In this document: piece after piece, positions 1 to 10,111 of the stretch
Layout of the letters: each line of letters begins with the position of its first letter
How positions within the stretch are numbered: position 1 is the first letter of the stretch
From: Magnetococcales bacterium
GTDB lineage: Bacteria; Pseudomonadota; Magnetococcia; Magnetococcales; UBA8363
Length of the DNA: 47,949 nucleotides
Direction: 5' to 3'
Assembly: GCA_015228815.1 (NCBI GenBank)
Contig: JADGCV010000014.1
Location: 42,104-90,052 of the forward strand
Program-made: the position numbers and the translations under genes
Notes under the pieces: generated by a model
Seen by the model: only the letters and a program-made list of their open reading frames with translations
Told to the model about the DNA's origin: nothing
The model's database searches: none

Positions 1-36
1 GAAGGACGACAGGAGGGACGACAGGAGGGACGACAG
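1..36 (+). repeat. 12-bp in-frame tandem repeat (EGRQ)n, cut by the window edge
   Basis: Three copies of a 12-base unit close to GAAGGACGACAG encode EGRQ. Because the unit is a multiple of three, copy-number change would lengthen or shorten the protein without a frameshift. The array probably continues to the left of the window. Confidence 0.8.
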
Positions 37-198
37 GAAGAAGCCACCTCCATGCTTCTCAATCAGATGCGTCACAAGTTTGGTCAGATACCAGACTGGG
101 TAAACGACAAGGTACGATCGGCAAGTCTGGAACTCATCGGGACATGGAGTAAGAACATCTTGTTCGCAAATTCCGTGGACGAGGTATTCTCGTCATGA
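1..198 (+). CDS. C-terminal end of an Rpn-family/PD-(D/E)XK nuclease-like protein (5' end outside window)
   Basis: Reading frame 1 is open from the first base to a TGA at 196-198, giving 65 residues. It begins with three EGRQ units encoded by a 12-base repeat. It then runs into a short helical tail (MLLNQMRHKFGQIPDW...) that parallels the tails of the two complete Rpn-like proteins at 17645 and 18877, where QRGE repeats are followed by MIEILLDQLQEKFGPVPEW. The shared layout, Gln/Gly-rich repeats then a hydrophobic helix and a G-x-(I/V)-P-(D/E)-W motif, makes this a third, more divergent family member. The nuclease core lies upstream of the window, so activity cannot be judged. The final 40 residues differ from the other two copies, so it is not part of the recent duplication. 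Confidence 0.75.
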   Translation, partial: EGRQEGRQEGRQEEATSMLLNQMRHKFGQIPDWVNDKVRSASLELIGTWSKNILFANSVDEVFSS

Positions 199-357
199 CA
201 CGGACCATCGGACAAAAGCGCACATGCGATTCTTCCTAAAGACATGGCGTTGAAGTCCCCATCAACGGCCATCGCCTTCCAGATTGGAAGTGGAATTGCG
301 CCCCTGCTTAGGACCCGGTGACGCATCCGCCCTGACCCCGAACCGCCGTGAACCAGG

Positions 358-630
358 TCATTGATGGGGGTGGACCCGGCGTTTCCAAAACATGATTTTG
401 CCGCAATGGGCACACTTTTTGACCGTGGCAAGATAGTAAATCAGCCCGATCACGGCAAACATGGGAAACAAAATGCGCACGGCGGCGATCATGGGTCCCA
501 TGCGCACATCCTCGCGGATCAGGTCGGCATAATTGCTCGACAACCCCAGAAGGGTAACCCCCATGATCATCAGTCCTCCAATAAATATGAGAACACGACT
601 CTTGAGCAGGGGTTTGGATTGGTGATTCAT
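358..630 (-). CDS. small two-helix membrane protein with a C-terminal CxxC knuckle
   Basis: The gene encodes 90 residues. Two hydrophobic segments (about 13-31 and 47-67) should span the inner membrane. A short basic tail follows, containing C73-A-H-C76 and several His, Lys and Arg residues. A single CxxC is half of a zinc-ribbon site, so metal binding would need dimerisation or the nearby histidines. An AGAGG ribosome-binding site about 10 bases upstream of the ATG supports the start. The gene stands alone, divergent from comEC, and I do not recognise a named family. It could be a membrane-anchored zinc-ribbon protein of unknown role. The overlapping longer minus-strand frame at 84-431 is treated as a shadow. 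Confidence 0.6.
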   Translation of the reverse strand: MNHQSKPLLKSRVLIFIGGLMIMGVTLLGLSSNYADLIREDVRMGPMIAAVRILFPMFAVIGLIYYLATVKKCAHCGKIMFWKRRVHPHQ

Positions 631-779
631 GGTTGGGCTGCCTCTTCGAGAATAGTTCCAGGGTGGCGGGTCAGGACATCCAAACCGTCTTCATCGGGAT
701 CGTTTTTTTATTGTGTCTTTATCGCACGCCGATCCTCCTTGACGACATGCTAACATGGTTCAATCATGAAGCAAGGAAA

Positions 780-803
780 AAATCATTTTCAGATGAATGA
801 TTT
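780..803. promoter_or_regulatory. 8-bp inverted repeat in the comEC upstream region
   Basis: AAATCATT and AATGATTT flank an 8-base spacer (TTCAGATG). The repeat lies about 25 bases upstream of a TATAAA at 827-832 that could be a -10 element for comEC, though no convincing -35 sits at the right distance. It could be an operator or chance in an AT-rich stretch. The rest of the 631-896 interval shows no gene. Confidence 0.25.
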
Positions 804-896
804 ACCATTATCTTTCTTTCTTGGGGTATAAATGGAACTGCTTGCGGACTCTTTACGAAAACCCTTTCTTTCCTTAAAAAAACAACTCCGCGAACA

Positions 897-3320
897 ATGA
901 ATCGACCCGACATGCGGGCATCGATGACCGACTGGGAAGGGAACGCATCACCCCCTTCAGCAGATCAAAACGCCCCCTCCCGCACCGCAGCGGGTGGAGC
1001 GGCGCTCTTTCTGTGCGGCATGATCACCATTCTATTGTCATGGTTTTTCATTCATGACGAAATCGACGTTCCTCCGGTGGTTGCGAGCGGAGCGTTATCG
1101 TTCTTTTTTCTTTGGACGCAAATTGCAAAAAAAGGTTCCCTTTGGCCCGCCCCCGCCGGAATCGCGGCAGGTTTTTTTGCCATCGGTTTCAATATCACCG
1201 ATCCCGGAGCGCTGCCCGATGAAGCCTATGGACCGATGCTCCGGCTCCGGGGAACGGTTCATGATCGCGTCGATCGTCGGGACTCGGTCGTCCTGGAACT
1301 GACCCGGCTGGAATGCCCCGACCAGGGATGGGCCAGTGATGCCTGGATTCGCCTGACCGGAAAAGTGGAATCCATCGGTCCGGTGGTCCCGGGAGACCGG
1401 ATCGAGGCAGTCGTGCGGCTGCGGCGTCCCGAAGGACACCAGGCCCCCGGGGTTCTGGATTACGGCAAATGGTTGCGCCGTCACGGCCATGTTGCCACCG
1501 GTTGGGTCGGGAAAACTCCGGTCTCGACCATCGCCTGGGACGGCGGCGCCTATTGGAATCGCCAGCGCAACAAAATTTCCCATTGGATCATGGAACGGTT
1601 GCCGGCAGTCAGTGAAGGCCTGGCCGAGGGACTTCTCGTTGGAAAACGGGGGCTGGTCGGAACAGAACTCAACGAAGCCCTTCAGGTCACGGGAACCTAC
1701 CATCTTCTGGCCATATCGGGGCAACACCTGTCGATGGTGGCGGGATGGAGTTTTCTCGTCCTGCGCTGGTTGCTGACCTTCATCATTCCCGCGTCGCGAC
1801 GATGGGACATGAAAAAAATCGCGGCCATTCTTTCCTTCCCGCCGCTCCTGGTCTACAGCCAGTTGGCGGGCTGGTCGGTTTCGACGCAACGGGCCACCCT
1901 GGCCACCGGTCTGGTGTTGCTCGGTTTTCTCGTGTGGCGTCGGAGTCTGGGCGTCAACACCATGATCCTCTCCGCCATCCTGATCCTGTTCTTCTGGCCC
2001 GAGGAATTGTTTGGGGCGGGATTTCATCTGACCTATGTCGCGGTGGTGGCGCTGCTTTTTTTCTTCCATTCCATCCCTTATGGTGGAACCTACCGGCGCC
2101 GGATGTTCTGGATGGCCGCCCTGACCTTGTTCATGAGTCTCGCCACCGCTCCAATCGTCGCCTATCATTTCCATCGGTTCGCCCCCTATGGATTTCCGGC
2201 CAATCTGTTTGCGATCCCCTGGATCGGCTTCGTCTCCCTGCCGCTCGGATTCGCGGCATTGGCGACACAACCGATTCTGCCCTGGTTGTCCAACTGGCTG
2301 CTCGACGGAATGGGATTGAGTCTGGAGGTCTTTGTCCTCTGGATCGAAGGGTTGTCCCGCTTGCCCCACGCCTGGCAACGTCTTCCGGGACCATCACTTT
2401 GGGGAATTTCCCTGAGTTTGGCCCTCCTCGCCGCCTGTTTCATCCTCCCCTGGAAACGTGGACGAAGCGGATTGGCGGCACTGGCGGCACTGGCCTTGTT
2501 CTGGCCCCGAGGCACCCCTCCACCCGGAAGATTGCACGTCGCCTGTCTCGATGTCGGTCAGGCGATGGCGGCGGTGGTCCGCGGACCGGACAACGAATGG
2601 ATGGTCATCGACGCGGGTGGGGTGGACACACCCCGGTTCAACGTGGGCGAGGGGGTGATTTCACCCTATCTTTGGCACCACGGGGTTCATTCCCTCGCAC
2701 GTATCGTGATCAGCCATCCTGAACAGGACCACATGGCGGGCGCCCTCGCCCTGCTGCGTAATTTCCACGTCCGCGAACTTTGGCTCGGCTTTTTTCCCGA
2801 ACAGGAAACAAACCGAATCTTCTACCGCCGCATCATTCGATACGCCGAAAACCATGGCGTCAAACTCCACAGAATCGATTCAGCGCTGGAAAGAAAATCC
2901 CTCATGACCGTGAACGCCGTATCACCCCGCGTCACGGGAACAGGAACAGAGGTCAACGATCGCTCGCTGATCGTCACCATCACCCTTGGCCAACAGCGAT
3001 TCCTCTTTCCGGGAGACATCGAGGCCCGCGGCGAACGATGGTTTCTCGACCAGGACCCCGCCGTCCCGTTCACGGTGGTCGTCGCCCCCCACCATGGCAG
3101 CATCACCTCCAGTTCCCAACGATTTGTCACCACGCTCGCGGCGCAACACGTCGTCTTCAGCAGCGATGCCTCCCGCAACCGGAACATCCCTCATCCACGG
3201 GTCCTCGACCGATGGCAGCGATCAGGCGCCCGCCCGTGGCGCACCGACACGGCGGGAACCATCATCTGGGAAGCGGACGGGGAACAACTCTGGTTTCAAC
3301 CACCCGACCGCGGCGGTTGA
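897..3320 (+). CDS. comEC: ComEC/Rec2-family DNA internalisation protein
   Basis: The 807 residues match the full three-part ComEC layout. An N-terminal membrane and OB-like (DUF4131) region covers about residues 35-230. A polytopic competence domain spans about 240-520 and carries the hallmark HLLAISGQH (H269), close to the usual HLLAISGLH. A C-terminal metallo-beta-lactamase-like domain spans about 545-790, with H607-P-E-Q-D611-H612, FPGDIEARGE and an APHHGS motif (H732, H733). ComEC forms the inner-membrane channel that takes up single-stranded DNA in natural transformation, and the C-terminal domain is thought to act as a nuclease. No ribosome-binding site stands out before 897; in-frame ATGs at 912 and 924 are alternatives. 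No other competence gene is in view. The full length and intact motifs suggest it is functional. Confidence 0.93.
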   Translation: MNRPDMRASMTDWEGNASPPSADQNAPSRTAAGGAALFLCGMITILLSWFFIHDEIDVPPVVASGALSFFFLWTQIAKKGSLWPAPAGIAAGFFAIGFNITDPGALPDEAYGPMLRLRGTVHDRVDRRDSVVLELTRLECPDQGWASDAWIRLTGKVESIGPVVPGDRIEAVVRLRRPEGHQAPGVLDYGKWLRRHGHVATGWVGKTPVSTIAWDGGAYWNRQRNKISHWIMERLPAVSEGLAEGLLVGKRGLVGTELNEALQVTGTYHLLAISGQHLSMVAGWSFLVLRWLLTFIIPASRRWDMKKIAAILSFPPLLVYSQLAGWSVSTQRATLATGLVLLGFLVWRRSLGVNTMILSAILILFFWPEELFGAGFHLTYVAVVALLFFFHSIPYGGTYRRRMFWMAALTLFMSLATAPIVAYHFHRFAPYGFPANLFAIPWIGFVSLPLGFAALATQPILPWLSNWLLDGMGLSLEVFVLWIEGLSRLPHAWQRLPGPSLWGISLSLALLAACFILPWKRGRSGLAALAALALFWPRGTPPPGRLHVACLDVGQAMAAVVRGPDNEWMVIDAGGVDTPRFNVGEGVISPYLWHHGVHSLARIVISHPEQDHMAGALALLRNFHVRELWLGFFPEQETNRIFYRRIIRYAENHGVKLHRIDSALERKSLMTVNAVSPRVTGTGTEVNDRSLIVTITLGQQRFLFPGDIEARGERWFLDQDPAVPFTVVVAPHHGSITSSSQRFVTTLAAQHVVFSSDASRNRNIPHPRVLDRWQRSGARPWRTDTAGTIIWEADGEQLWFQPPDRGG

Positions 3321-3333
3321 ACCTGACAACGGT

Positions 3334-3549
3334 TCAGTGAAAAGAAAGACATCCAGGGACAATCCGCCAGACGCCCGCATCCCGGTCCTCCTCGCGGCAT
3401 ACCGGTTCGGGACGACCACTCCGCGTCAGTTCGTCAAAAATCGTCAGCGCATCCTCCATGCGCCGAATGTCGGAAACCAACTCCTGGGCGTCAATGGCGC
3501 GGGCGATGGCATAGCTGTCTTTCTTGATGAGAATTTGCAGGGGAATCAT
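3334..3549 (-). CDS. small hypothetical protein (71 aa)
   Basis: This short frame converges on comEC, with 13 bases between the two stops, and lies downstream of the chemoreceptor on the same strand. I chose the ATG at 3549 because a GGAG sits 8 bases upstream; an upstream ATG at 3585 lacks one. The product starts MIPLQILIKKDSYAIARAID and has a central segment likely to be helical (LVSDIRRMEDALTIFDEL), then a charged tail with one Cys in each half. There is no signal peptide or membrane segment. I recognise no family. It might be co-transcribed with the chemoreceptor, but a role in chemotaxis is not shown. Confidence 0.5.
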   Translation of the reverse strand: MIPLQILIKKDSYAIARAIDAQELVSDIRRMEDALTIFDELTRSGRPEPVCREEDRDAGVWRIVPGCLSFH

Positions 3550-3673
3550 GGAACAACTCCATTGGTTCGATGGGCCACGGTCCATCGTCGGTCGGTTGGC
3601 GATCTTGATCGAACACTAAAAGTTAAAGCAAAAAACATACCAAACGACCGAAAACCGTATCCCTCCACCAGGA

Positions 3674-5656
3674 TCAAAACCGTTCAAACGAATCCGCCTC
3701 GGCCAGCAACGCCGGTTCGGAACGGGGAGCCACCCCCCCTCTCGTTCCGGAAAGCGCCGTCCCGGCCACACCCGTCCGTCCCGGCGAAATGGCCCCCGAA
3801 GTATGCCCCGTCCTGAAAAAGCGGATGGAATTGGCGAGGATCTCCGCCTGGGAAGACAATTCCTCCGCCGTCGCCGCCATCTCTTCCGAAGACCCGGCAT
3901 TTTGTTGAATCGCCAAATCCAACTGCTGCAACGCCTGGTTGACCTGGGAAATCCCCTGATTCTGCTCCGAACTGGCGGCGGCGATCTCCTGGATCAGTTC
4001 GGCGGTCTTGCCGATGTCCGGAACCAGTTTTTCGATGATTTGCCCCGCCTTCTCGGCAACCTGCACACTCGAAGAGGACAAATGGCTGATTTCCCCCGCC
4101 GCCTGCTGGCTCCGTTCGGCCAGCTTCCGGACCTCGGCCGCAACCACCGCAAATCCCTTGCCATGCTCCCCCGCCCGCGCCGCCTCGATGGCTGCATTCA
4201 ATGCCAGAAGGTTGGTCTGACGTGAAATTTCCTCGATGATGGAAATCTTGCCGGCGATCTCCTTCATCGCCGCCACTGCCTGTTTGACGGCATCCCCACC
4301 TTCCCGGGCATCGTTGGACGCACGAGAGGCCAAGGTATCGGTGGTTTGGGCATTGTCGGTGTTCTGCTGCACATTGGCCCCCATTTCCTCCATGGCCGCG
4401 GAGGTCTCCTCGACCGAGGCCGCCTGTAGGGTGGTTGCTTCGGACAATTTCTGCGCGGCATCCGACATTTCATTGCTCCCCGCCGCCACCTGTTGCGACG
4501 CGGCCATGATTTCCCCAACGACCTTCAACAGATTCATCTTCATCCCCTGAATGGCGTTGGTGATCTGTCCCAGTTCGTCGTTCCGATTCAAGATGCACTC
4601 GACCGTCAAATCGCCCTGACCGATTTCATGAATGTTGCCCTTGCAGGTATGCAGCGGCTGCACGATGTCTTGCGTCAAAAACCAACCCAGAACGATGGAT
4701 ACCAGAAACGCGGCGATCATGGCGACAATCAGGAACGTCGAGGAATCTCCAAACACCTCATCGGCCCGTTTCATCGCCGCGTCCATTTCGCCCGCCACCA
4801 CCTCCTCCAGATGCTCCAGGGCCGAATGGAGCTTGTCCCCCGATGCGTCAAGCTGCTGCATGTTTTCCCGCGCCAGGGACCGGGCCGCCAGGGCCTGGTC
4901 CTTGTTGTCCATGATGGCCAGACTGTCGGTAACGAATTGGACATATCCACTCTGAATCTCGTTTGGCAACCGTTGTTGCAATCCTTCGAAGTCCTCCTTC
5001 AATGTTTGAAATTCCTTGCGCAATTCCCGGGTCCCATCCCCCTGCGTCAGCCCCTGGTATTTCTCGACCAGCCCCTTCTGTTCGAACAGGATCGCCTTGG
5101 ATTCCATGGCGGCGTCAACCCGAGGATCCACGGCAACCTCGCGGGTGATCGACTCCTCATGGCGCAACAACAGATCCCGCATCCGACCGGCCTGGGTATC
5201 GTAGCGGGAAGAAATGGCCGCTCTCGCCGATTCCAGGGTGGCATACCCTTTCTGCGCCACCATCAACCGTTGCGCCATTTCGCTCGATGCAGTCAGGTTT
5301 CCCATCTGCTCCCTGGCCATCCGGGCAATCGTTTCACTCCCCTTCGTCTCCAAAGCGCGCAGATTTTCTCCCAGACCGGTCACCGACGCGCCATGGCTCT
5401 TGGCGATCGCTTCCTGGGCCCCCGGTTCGTCGGCCAACAAAAACTCCCCCATCAGGTCACGCATCGACACCATGTCGATGATCGCCTCCATGGCGGCATC
5501 CGCCAGGGGAACCTTTTCTTCGAAAATCAGGTCCGCCTCCCGCATCAATCCCCCAAGGCTTCGCAACCCAAGCCCCCCCATCAATGCCCCGATGAGGGCC
5601 ACCAGAATGAAACCGGACAACAATTTGGTACCAACCTTGAAATCGGAAAAGCGCAT
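3674..5656 (-). CDS. methyl-accepting chemotaxis protein
   Basis: The 660 residues form a classical transmembrane chemoreceptor. TM1 lies at about 11-31 and is followed by a mostly helical periplasmic sensor of about 275 residues. TM2 is at about 307-327, a HAMP linker at about 328-380 and a cytoplasmic signalling coiled coil at about 400-620. The highly conserved hairpin tip is present ([20 protein letters not shown]), the region that contacts CheA and CheW. The periplasmic part resembles four-helix sensors, but its ligand is unknown. The C-terminus ends SFERF, which fits the x-aromatic-x-x-aromatic pentapeptide used by some receptors to tether CheR or CheB. A strong AGGAGGGGG sits just upstream of the ATG. 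No other che genes are in view, so it is an orphan receptor. Confidence 0.95.
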   Translation of the reverse strand: MRFSDFKVGTKLLSGFILVALIGALMGGLGLRSLGGLMREADLIFEEKVPLADAAMEAIIDMVSMRDLMGEFLLADEPGAQEAIAKSHGASVTGLGENLRALETKGSETIARMAREQMGNLTASSEMAQRLMVAQKGYATLESARAAISSRYDTQAGRMRDLLLRHEESITREVAVDPRVDAAMESKAILFEQKGLVEKYQGLTQGDGTRELRKEFQTLKEDFEGLQQRLPNEIQSGYVQFVTDSLAIMDNKDQALAARSLARENMQQLDASGDKLHSALEHLEEVVAGEMDAAMKRADEVFGDSSTFLIVAMIAAFLVSIVLGWFLTQDIVQPLHTCKGNIHEIGQGDLTVECILNRNDELGQITNAIQGMKMNLLKVVGEIMAASQQVAAGSNEMSDAAQKLSEATTLQAASVEETSAAMEEMGANVQQNTDNAQTTDTLASRASNDAREGGDAVKQAVAAMKEIAGKISIIEEISRQTNLLALNAAIEAARAGEHGKGFAVVAAEVRKLAERSQQAAGEISHLSSSSVQVAEKAGQIIEKLVPDIGKTAELIQEIAAASSEQNQGISQVNQALQQLDLAIQQNAGSSEEMAATAEELSSQAEILANSIRFFRTGHTSGAISPGRTGVAGTALSGTRGGVAPRSEPALLAEADSFERF

Positions 5657-5703
5657 TTCCCCCTCCTGAACAATGATTAATATTTTTTTATATTGTTTTC
5701 GCG

Positions 5704-5733
5704 ATTATCCTGCCGAAGCATTCATTGCGGCAA
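5704..5733 (-). promoter_or_regulatory. candidate sigma-70-type promoter for the chemoreceptor gene
   Basis: Read on the minus strand, TTGCCG is followed by 18 bases and GATAAT, about 50 bases upstream of the chemoreceptor ATG. Both boxes are one mismatch away from good consensus and the spacing is acceptable. It lies in the AT-rich divergent intergenic region. I looked for a flagellar sigma-28 pattern and did not find a convincing one. Confidence 0.35.
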
Positions 5734-5868
5734 GGAACTTTTTCCGTGCGAATCATGTTTACCTTTGACAATTTAAACAATAACTTAGTGTAAAAGCAAT
5801 GCTGAAACAACCATGATTTCATCATTTTTCTTGTATTATATTTTTCATGTATTTTACGAATTACACAA

Positions 5869-5898
5869 TTTACATACTTTGCACATTTATTCTATAGT
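5869..5898 (+). promoter_or_regulatory. candidate sigma-70 promoter for the response regulator and downstream operon
   Basis: TTTACA, an 18-base spacer and TATAGT precede the first ATG of the response-regulator gene by about 26 bases. The surrounding sequence is markedly AT-rich compared with the GC-rich genes on both sides, as expected for a promoter region. This may drive the long plus-strand signalling block. Confidence 0.45.
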
Positions 5899-5924
5899 GA
5901 CAGAGTTCTTTTCCAATCGAACCC

Positions 5925-6578
5925 ATGATCGCAACGATGCAAAAGGACCCGATCCGGGAAATCACGATGGCGTCAATCCTTTCTCCCGAGCCTGAACAGG
6001 TTGTCACGGTCGGCGAGGCGTCGCTCCTCCTCGGCGTATCGCGACGGACGATTCACAATTGGCTCGAACGGAACACACTGAAATTCTGGAGAACGCCCGG
6101 TGGGCATGTCCGTATCGCCCGCGCCTCGGTGAATGATCTCCTCGAAGATCGCCAACGACAGCTCGACCGCCAGGATCAATCGACCCACTGTTGTGTTCTC
6201 GTCGTGGACGACGATCCGACGATTGTGGACTACTATGTTTCAAGCGTGGAACACTGGGGACTGCCGGTCCAGCTGGAGACGGCGGAAAACGGGTTCCAGG
6301 GTTTGATCCAACTGGCCCGGAAACGTCCCGATCTGATATTGACCGACCTGCGCATGCAGGGAATGGATGGTTTCGAACTGATCCGGCATCTCCAGTCCCG
6401 TGACGATTTTCAGGCGTTGCGCATGGTCGTGGTCACCGAACTGAGCCAAGAGACAATCCAGGAACGTGGGGGATTGCCCGAGGGAATCCTGAAACTGGAC
6501 AAGCCCCCCCCCATGGATCGGATCCGGGCGATCATCGAGGAAATCCTGACCTCTCAAAAATCTGGAAAATGTTCGTGA
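5925..6578 (+). CDS. response regulator with N-terminal MerR/excisionase-type HTH and C-terminal receiver
   Basis: The 217-residue product begins with a helix-turn-helix of the MerR/excisionase type (about residues 27-75: TVGEASLLLGVSRRTIHNWL, then a basic wing RTPGGHVRI). After a Gln/Arg/Asp-rich linker, a receiver domain covers about 90-215. The receiver keeps its acidic pocket (D95-D97), phosphoacceptor D141 in LTDLRM, T171 and K193. DNA-binding first and receiver last is the reverse of the usual OmpR/NarL order. The gene heads the plus-strand signalling block, so it is a plausible output for the hybrid kinases downstream. The start is uncertain: ATGs at 5925, 5937 and 5967 are in frame and none has a clear ribosome-binding site. 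Confidence 0.85.
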   Translation: MIATMQKDPIREITMASILSPEPEQVVTVGEASLLLGVSRRTIHNWLERNTLKFWRTPGGHVRIARASVNDLLEDRQRQLDRQDQSTHCCVLVVDDDPTIVDYYVSSVEHWGLPVQLETAENGFQGLIQLARKRPDLILTDLRMQGMDGFELIRHLQSRDDFQALRMVVVTELSQETIQERGGLPEGILKLDKPPPMDRIRAIIEEILTSQKSGKCS

Positions 6579-6647
6579 TGACCGGTTCGTTTCATGGCGG
6601 ACGTCCAATCGGATTCCATCGGGAATCCATCGAGGGGGAGAGCAAAA

Positions 6648-6773
6648 ATGTCGCAGTACCCATCACGCCCAGGGCGCCGGAAAAAAGCAACCTCGAATGC
6701 CCGAACGAATGATCGCGCCACCGGGCCTCGCTTCATCCCGGAATCGATCACCCGGTCCGAGGTGCAATCATGA
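6648..6773 (+). CDS. 41-aa basic small protein, translationally coupled to the kinase downstream
   Basis: An ATG at 6648 is preceded by a very strong GAGGGGGAGAG about 6 bases away. The frame runs 41 residues to a TGA at 6771-6773 that overlaps the ATG of the hybrid kinase (ATGA). The product is rich in Arg and Lys in its N-terminal half ([13 protein letters not shown]) and has no hydrophobic segment. The strong ribosome-binding site and four-base overlap argue that it is translated, at least as a leader that feeds ribosomes to the kinase start. I recognise no family. It could be a purely regulatory leader peptide rather than a functional protein. Confidence 0.55.
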   Translation: MSQYPSRPGRRKKATSNARTNDRATGPRFIPESITRSEVQS

Positions 6774-9700
6774 TCAGGATCACGGGGCAACGCCTGTCGA
6801 ACGGCATCGGTATCATCTATTTCACGCTGATCGTGATTATGTTTTTGATATTGAACACCTGGTTCACCCTTTCCGATCATCGCAAGGCACTCACGGAAAC
6901 GCATCACCATCACATTCAGGAAGAATTGACACTCATCGGGAACCTTGTTCGGGAAGCCTATGTCCATGGCGACCTGGTCAACGTCAAGAACATCCTGGTT
7001 CGATGGGGCGAAGCCCGCCGGGAAATCGCGTCCATCACTCTCAAATCTCCCGATGGTGTCCCATCGGTCGAATTTCACCGGGAAATCACTCATGACCGGG
7101 TTCTGTACCATCAAGAGACAATCTTGTCGAACGACCGGGTCGTCTTCCAACTGGAAATTGGTCACGATCTCGACATCATGGATCACGACATCGCCCAGAT
7201 GGAGGGAAAGATCGGTCTGTTGACCGTTTTCCTGACGGGGGCGATGGGACTGGCGCTATGGCTGATCCTGCGTATTTTGTCGATGCGCCCCCTGGAACAG
7301 GAAATCCTTCGCCGCGAACTGACGGAACGGACGCTGCTTCAAGCCCAGAAGGATCATCACATCATCTTCGAATCGGTCGGGGCCATGATCTGGTTTCTCG
7401 ATCGTCAACTGCAAATCCGCCAGGTCAACACACTCGCCGCCACCCTCACCGGCAACAAACCGGAGGAGATCATCGGCAAAACCGCCTTCGACCTGTTTCC
7501 CGGAGAGTTTGCCCGCAAATATCATGAAGACAATCAACGAGTCATAGACAGCGCCATTCCCATGCTGGGCATCATCGAGGCCGCTCCCCTCGCCACGGGG
7601 GAAGTGCATTGGTTCCGGACCGACAAGGTTCCCTATCTGGATGAACACAACCAGGTCGTCGGCATCACGGTCATCGCCAAGGACATCACCGACATCAAGG
7701 AAATGGAGGTCCGGTTTCGCAAAAGCGAGGAACGCTACCGGCAACTTTTCGAAAACAGCCCCGATGGTCTCTTGATCGCCGATCATGAAACCGGCCAGAT
7801 CGAGACAGTCAACCTGAAAATGGCCAACATGATGGGGTATGATCGCCATGAAATGCCCGGTCTGCCGGTCCCGGTCCTTTCCATGGACCCCGACGAAACC
7901 CGAAAAGCCCTTCGGGAACTTCCCGAGGCACGTCATCTCCATATTCCCCTGAGGAAGGGACGGCGAAAAAACGGAACGATCCTGCCCCTGGAAATCACCG
8001 TTTGGACATTCCTGGAGGAAAACCGGCTGAAGTTTACCGGAAGTTTTCGCGACATCAGTCGCAAGCTGGCCATCGAGGAGACATTGAAGGACCTGCATTA
8101 CCGCAATGAATTGATTCTCAGCGCCGCGGGTGAAGGCATTCATGGAATGAATGAAAAGGGGGAAACAATTTTCATCAACCCGGCGGGGGCACGAATGCTC
8201 GGGCGACGTCCGGAAGAGGTGATCGGTCGGGAAAGCCACGCCCTGGTGCATCACAGTCACCCCGATGGCACGCCATTCCCCGAAGATCGATGCCCCATTT
8301 ACGCCACCTTCCGCGATGGTCGTCTGCGCCATGTCGAGGAGGATTATTTCTGGCGCGCCGACGGCACCGGTTTTCCGGTGGAATATGTCTCCTCTCCGAT
8401 GATGGACGATGGCCGGATCACCGGCGCGGTCGTGGTGTTTCGCGACATTTCGGAACGGTTGCGGATGGAAAAGGAACTCAAGACCAGCCAGGAACGGTTC
8501 AAACGTCTTTCCGATTCTGCCTTCGAAGGGATTGTCATCATCGAGGATGGCATCATCCGCGATGGCAACGCCGCCTTTGCGAAACTTTTTGGTTGCACAC
8601 TTCAAGAAATGCTTACGACCAGTCCCCTGCAATGGATCGCCGCCGAGGAACAAACACGGGTCGCGGCGTACATGAACGATGGGTTTTCCGAACCCTACGC
8701 CACGGTCGGACTGAAAAAGGACGGATCGGCCATCGATCTGGAAATGCAGGGCAGCACGACCTGCCTCGAAGGAAAAACGATTCGGATCACCGCCGTGCGT
8801 GACATCACTGCCGCCAAACAGGCCGAGATGGAACTGCGACAGGCCCACGAGGCCCTGAGACTGGCCAAAGAGGCGGCGGAAGAGGCCAACCGGGCCAAAA
8901 GCCGATTCTTAGCCACCATGAGCCATGACATCCGCACCCCCATGAACGCGGTCCTGGGCATGGGCGAACTGCTGGCCGACAGCGGCCTGACCGATACCCA
9001 GCAGAGTTATCTCAAAACACTCAACCGCGCCGGGGAAACCCTGCTGGCGCTGATCGAGGATATTCTCGACCTTTCCAAGATCGAAGCCAATCAATTGAAT
9101 CTTGAACTCCAACCCTTCGACCTGCATCACCTGGTCTTGAGCGTTCTGGAACTGTTCCACCTTGGCGCCCATGAAAAAGGACTGGACCTGACGCTGGAAA
9201 TGGATGCGTCGTCCTTGTGGAACGTCCTTGGGGATCAGGACCGGTTGCGTCAGGTTCTGATGAACCTGACCGGAAACGCCATCAAGTTTACCGACCAGGG
9301 GGCCATCAACGTCCTGGTGGCACGAGAAGAAGGAGATTTCGTCCGTTTCGAAGTGTCCGATTCCGGCATCGGCATCCCCGTGAACCGTCTGGAATCAATC
9401 TTCGATCCCTTCTGTCAGGGAGAGGCCTCCATCGCCCGCCGTTATGGCGGTACCGGCCTGGGGTTGACCATCTGCCAACGACTGGTGCATCTGATGGGAG
9501 GGACGATCGAGGTCGAAAGCACCCCTGGCCTTGGCAGTCGGTTTCATTTCACTGCCCGCCTTCCCCCCGTTTCAGCGCCCCTCGCCCGCCACGACGATCC
9601 CCCTGGGCCCCTCGAACCCGCCGTCATGCCCCCCTCCTCGCCCGCCGATGCGCCCGCCAGGGTGACAAGCGCCCCCGTGTCCCCTCCTTGCGTCCGCCGC

Positions 9701-10111
9701 GACCGTCTCAACATTCTCCTCGCCGATGACGCCGAGGACAATCGCATGGTCATCGAGGCGTTTCTTTCGCATACCGACCATCGTCTGACCCTCGTGGAGA
9801 ACGGTCAAATGGCGCTGGAACGGTTTCAGGAGGAATCCTTCGACCTGGTCTTCATGGATATCGAGATGCCGGTGATGGATGGCCTGACGGCAACGCGCAA
9901 CATACGTCTATGGGAAATGATCGAGGGATTGCACCGGGTCCCGGTCGTCGCCCTGACGGCCCACGCCATGAAAGAGGAAACCCGGCGCATCCTCGAAGCG
10001 GGATGTGATCTGCATCTGACCAAGCCGGTACGGAAAAGAAGCATTTTCCGTCTGCTGCAGGCCTTGACCGACGGTACCCCCCTGGAGTTGGAGAACGACG
10101 ATGAATCATGA
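6770..10111 (+). CDS. transmembrane hybrid histidine kinase, four PAS domains and a receiver
   Basis: The 1113-residue protein has TM1 at about 10-30, a periplasmic sensor of about 115 residues and TM2 at about 147-168. Four PAS-like modules follow at roughly 191-317, 317-432, 437-562 and 571-682. After a coiled linker comes the dimerisation/phosphoacceptor box [12 protein letters not shown] (H719) and a HATPase domain with the usual glycine boxes ([18 protein letters not shown]). A Pro/Ala-rich linker leads to a C-terminal receiver with phosphoacceptor D1030 ([10 protein letters not shown]) and the KP lysine. A GAGGTG lies upstream of the ATG at 6770, inside the end of the small gene before it. 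The stop overlaps the next gene start at 10101. The signal is unknown; the binding-protein gene that follows may supply it. Confidence 0.93.
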   Translation: MIRITGQRLSNGIGIIYFTLIVIMFLILNTWFTLSDHRKALTETHHHHIQEELTLIGNLVREAYVHGDLVNVKNILVRWGEARREIASITLKSPDGVPSVEFHREITHDRVLYHQETILSNDRVVFQLEIGHDLDIMDHDIAQMEGKIGLLTVFLTGAMGLALWLILRILSMRPLEQEILRRELTERTLLQAQKDHHIIFESVGAMIWFLDRQLQIRQVNTLAATLTGNKPEEIIGKTAFDLFPGEFARKYHEDNQRVIDSAIPMLGIIEAAPLATGEVHWFRTDKVPYLDEHNQVVGITVIAKDITDIKEMEVRFRKSEERYRQLFENSPDGLLIADHETGQIETVNLKMANMMGYDRHEMPGLPVPVLSMDPDETRKALRELPEARHLHIPLRKGRRKNGTILPLEITVWTFLEENRLKFTGSFRDISRKLAIEETLKDLHYRNELILSAAGEGIHGMNEKGETIFINPAGARMLGRRPEEVIGRESHALVHHSHPDGTPFPEDRCPIYATFRDGRLRHVEEDYFWRADGTGFPVEYVSSPMMDDGRITGAVVVFRDISERLRMEKELKTSQERFKRLSDSAFEGIVIIEDGIIRDGNAAFAKLFGCTLQEMLTTSPLQWIAAEEQTRVAAYMNDGFSEPYATVGLKKDGSAIDLEMQGSTTCLEGKTIRITAVRDITAAKQAEMELRQAHEALRLAKEAAEEANRAKSRFLATMSHDIRTPMNAVLGMGELLADSGLTDTQQSYLKTLNRAGETLLALIEDILDLSKIEANQLNLELQPFDLHHLVLSVLELFHLGAHEKGLDLTLEMDASSLWNVLGDQDRLRQVLMNLTGNAIKFTDQGAINVLVAREEGDFVRFEVSDSGIGIPVNRLESIFDPFCQGEASIARRYGGTGLGLTICQRLVHLMGGTIEVESTPGLGSRFHFTARLPPVSAPLARHDDPPGPLEPAVMPPSSPADAPARVTSAPVSPPCVRRDRLNILLADDAEDNRMVIEAFLSHTDHRLTLVENGQMALERFQEESFDLVFMDIEMPVMDGLTATRNIRLWEMIEGLHRVPVVALTAHAMKEETRRILEAGCDLHLTKPVRKRSIFRLLQALTDGTPLELENDDES

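Noticed and set aside
84-431. 115-codon minus-strand frame overlapping the left-edge Rpn tail and the small membrane gene
   Set aside because: It overlaps two better-supported frames, has no ribosome-binding site and matches no family that I recognise.
1095-2378. 427-codon minus-strand frame within comEC
   Set aside because: comEC is clearly the coding strand by its motifs; the antisense product is low-complexity and charged.
3550-3673. possible long stem between GGTCGGTTGG-like and CCAAACGACC-like sequences as a terminator
   Set aside because: The arms are imperfect, the loop is about 45 bases and no T-tract follows on either strand.
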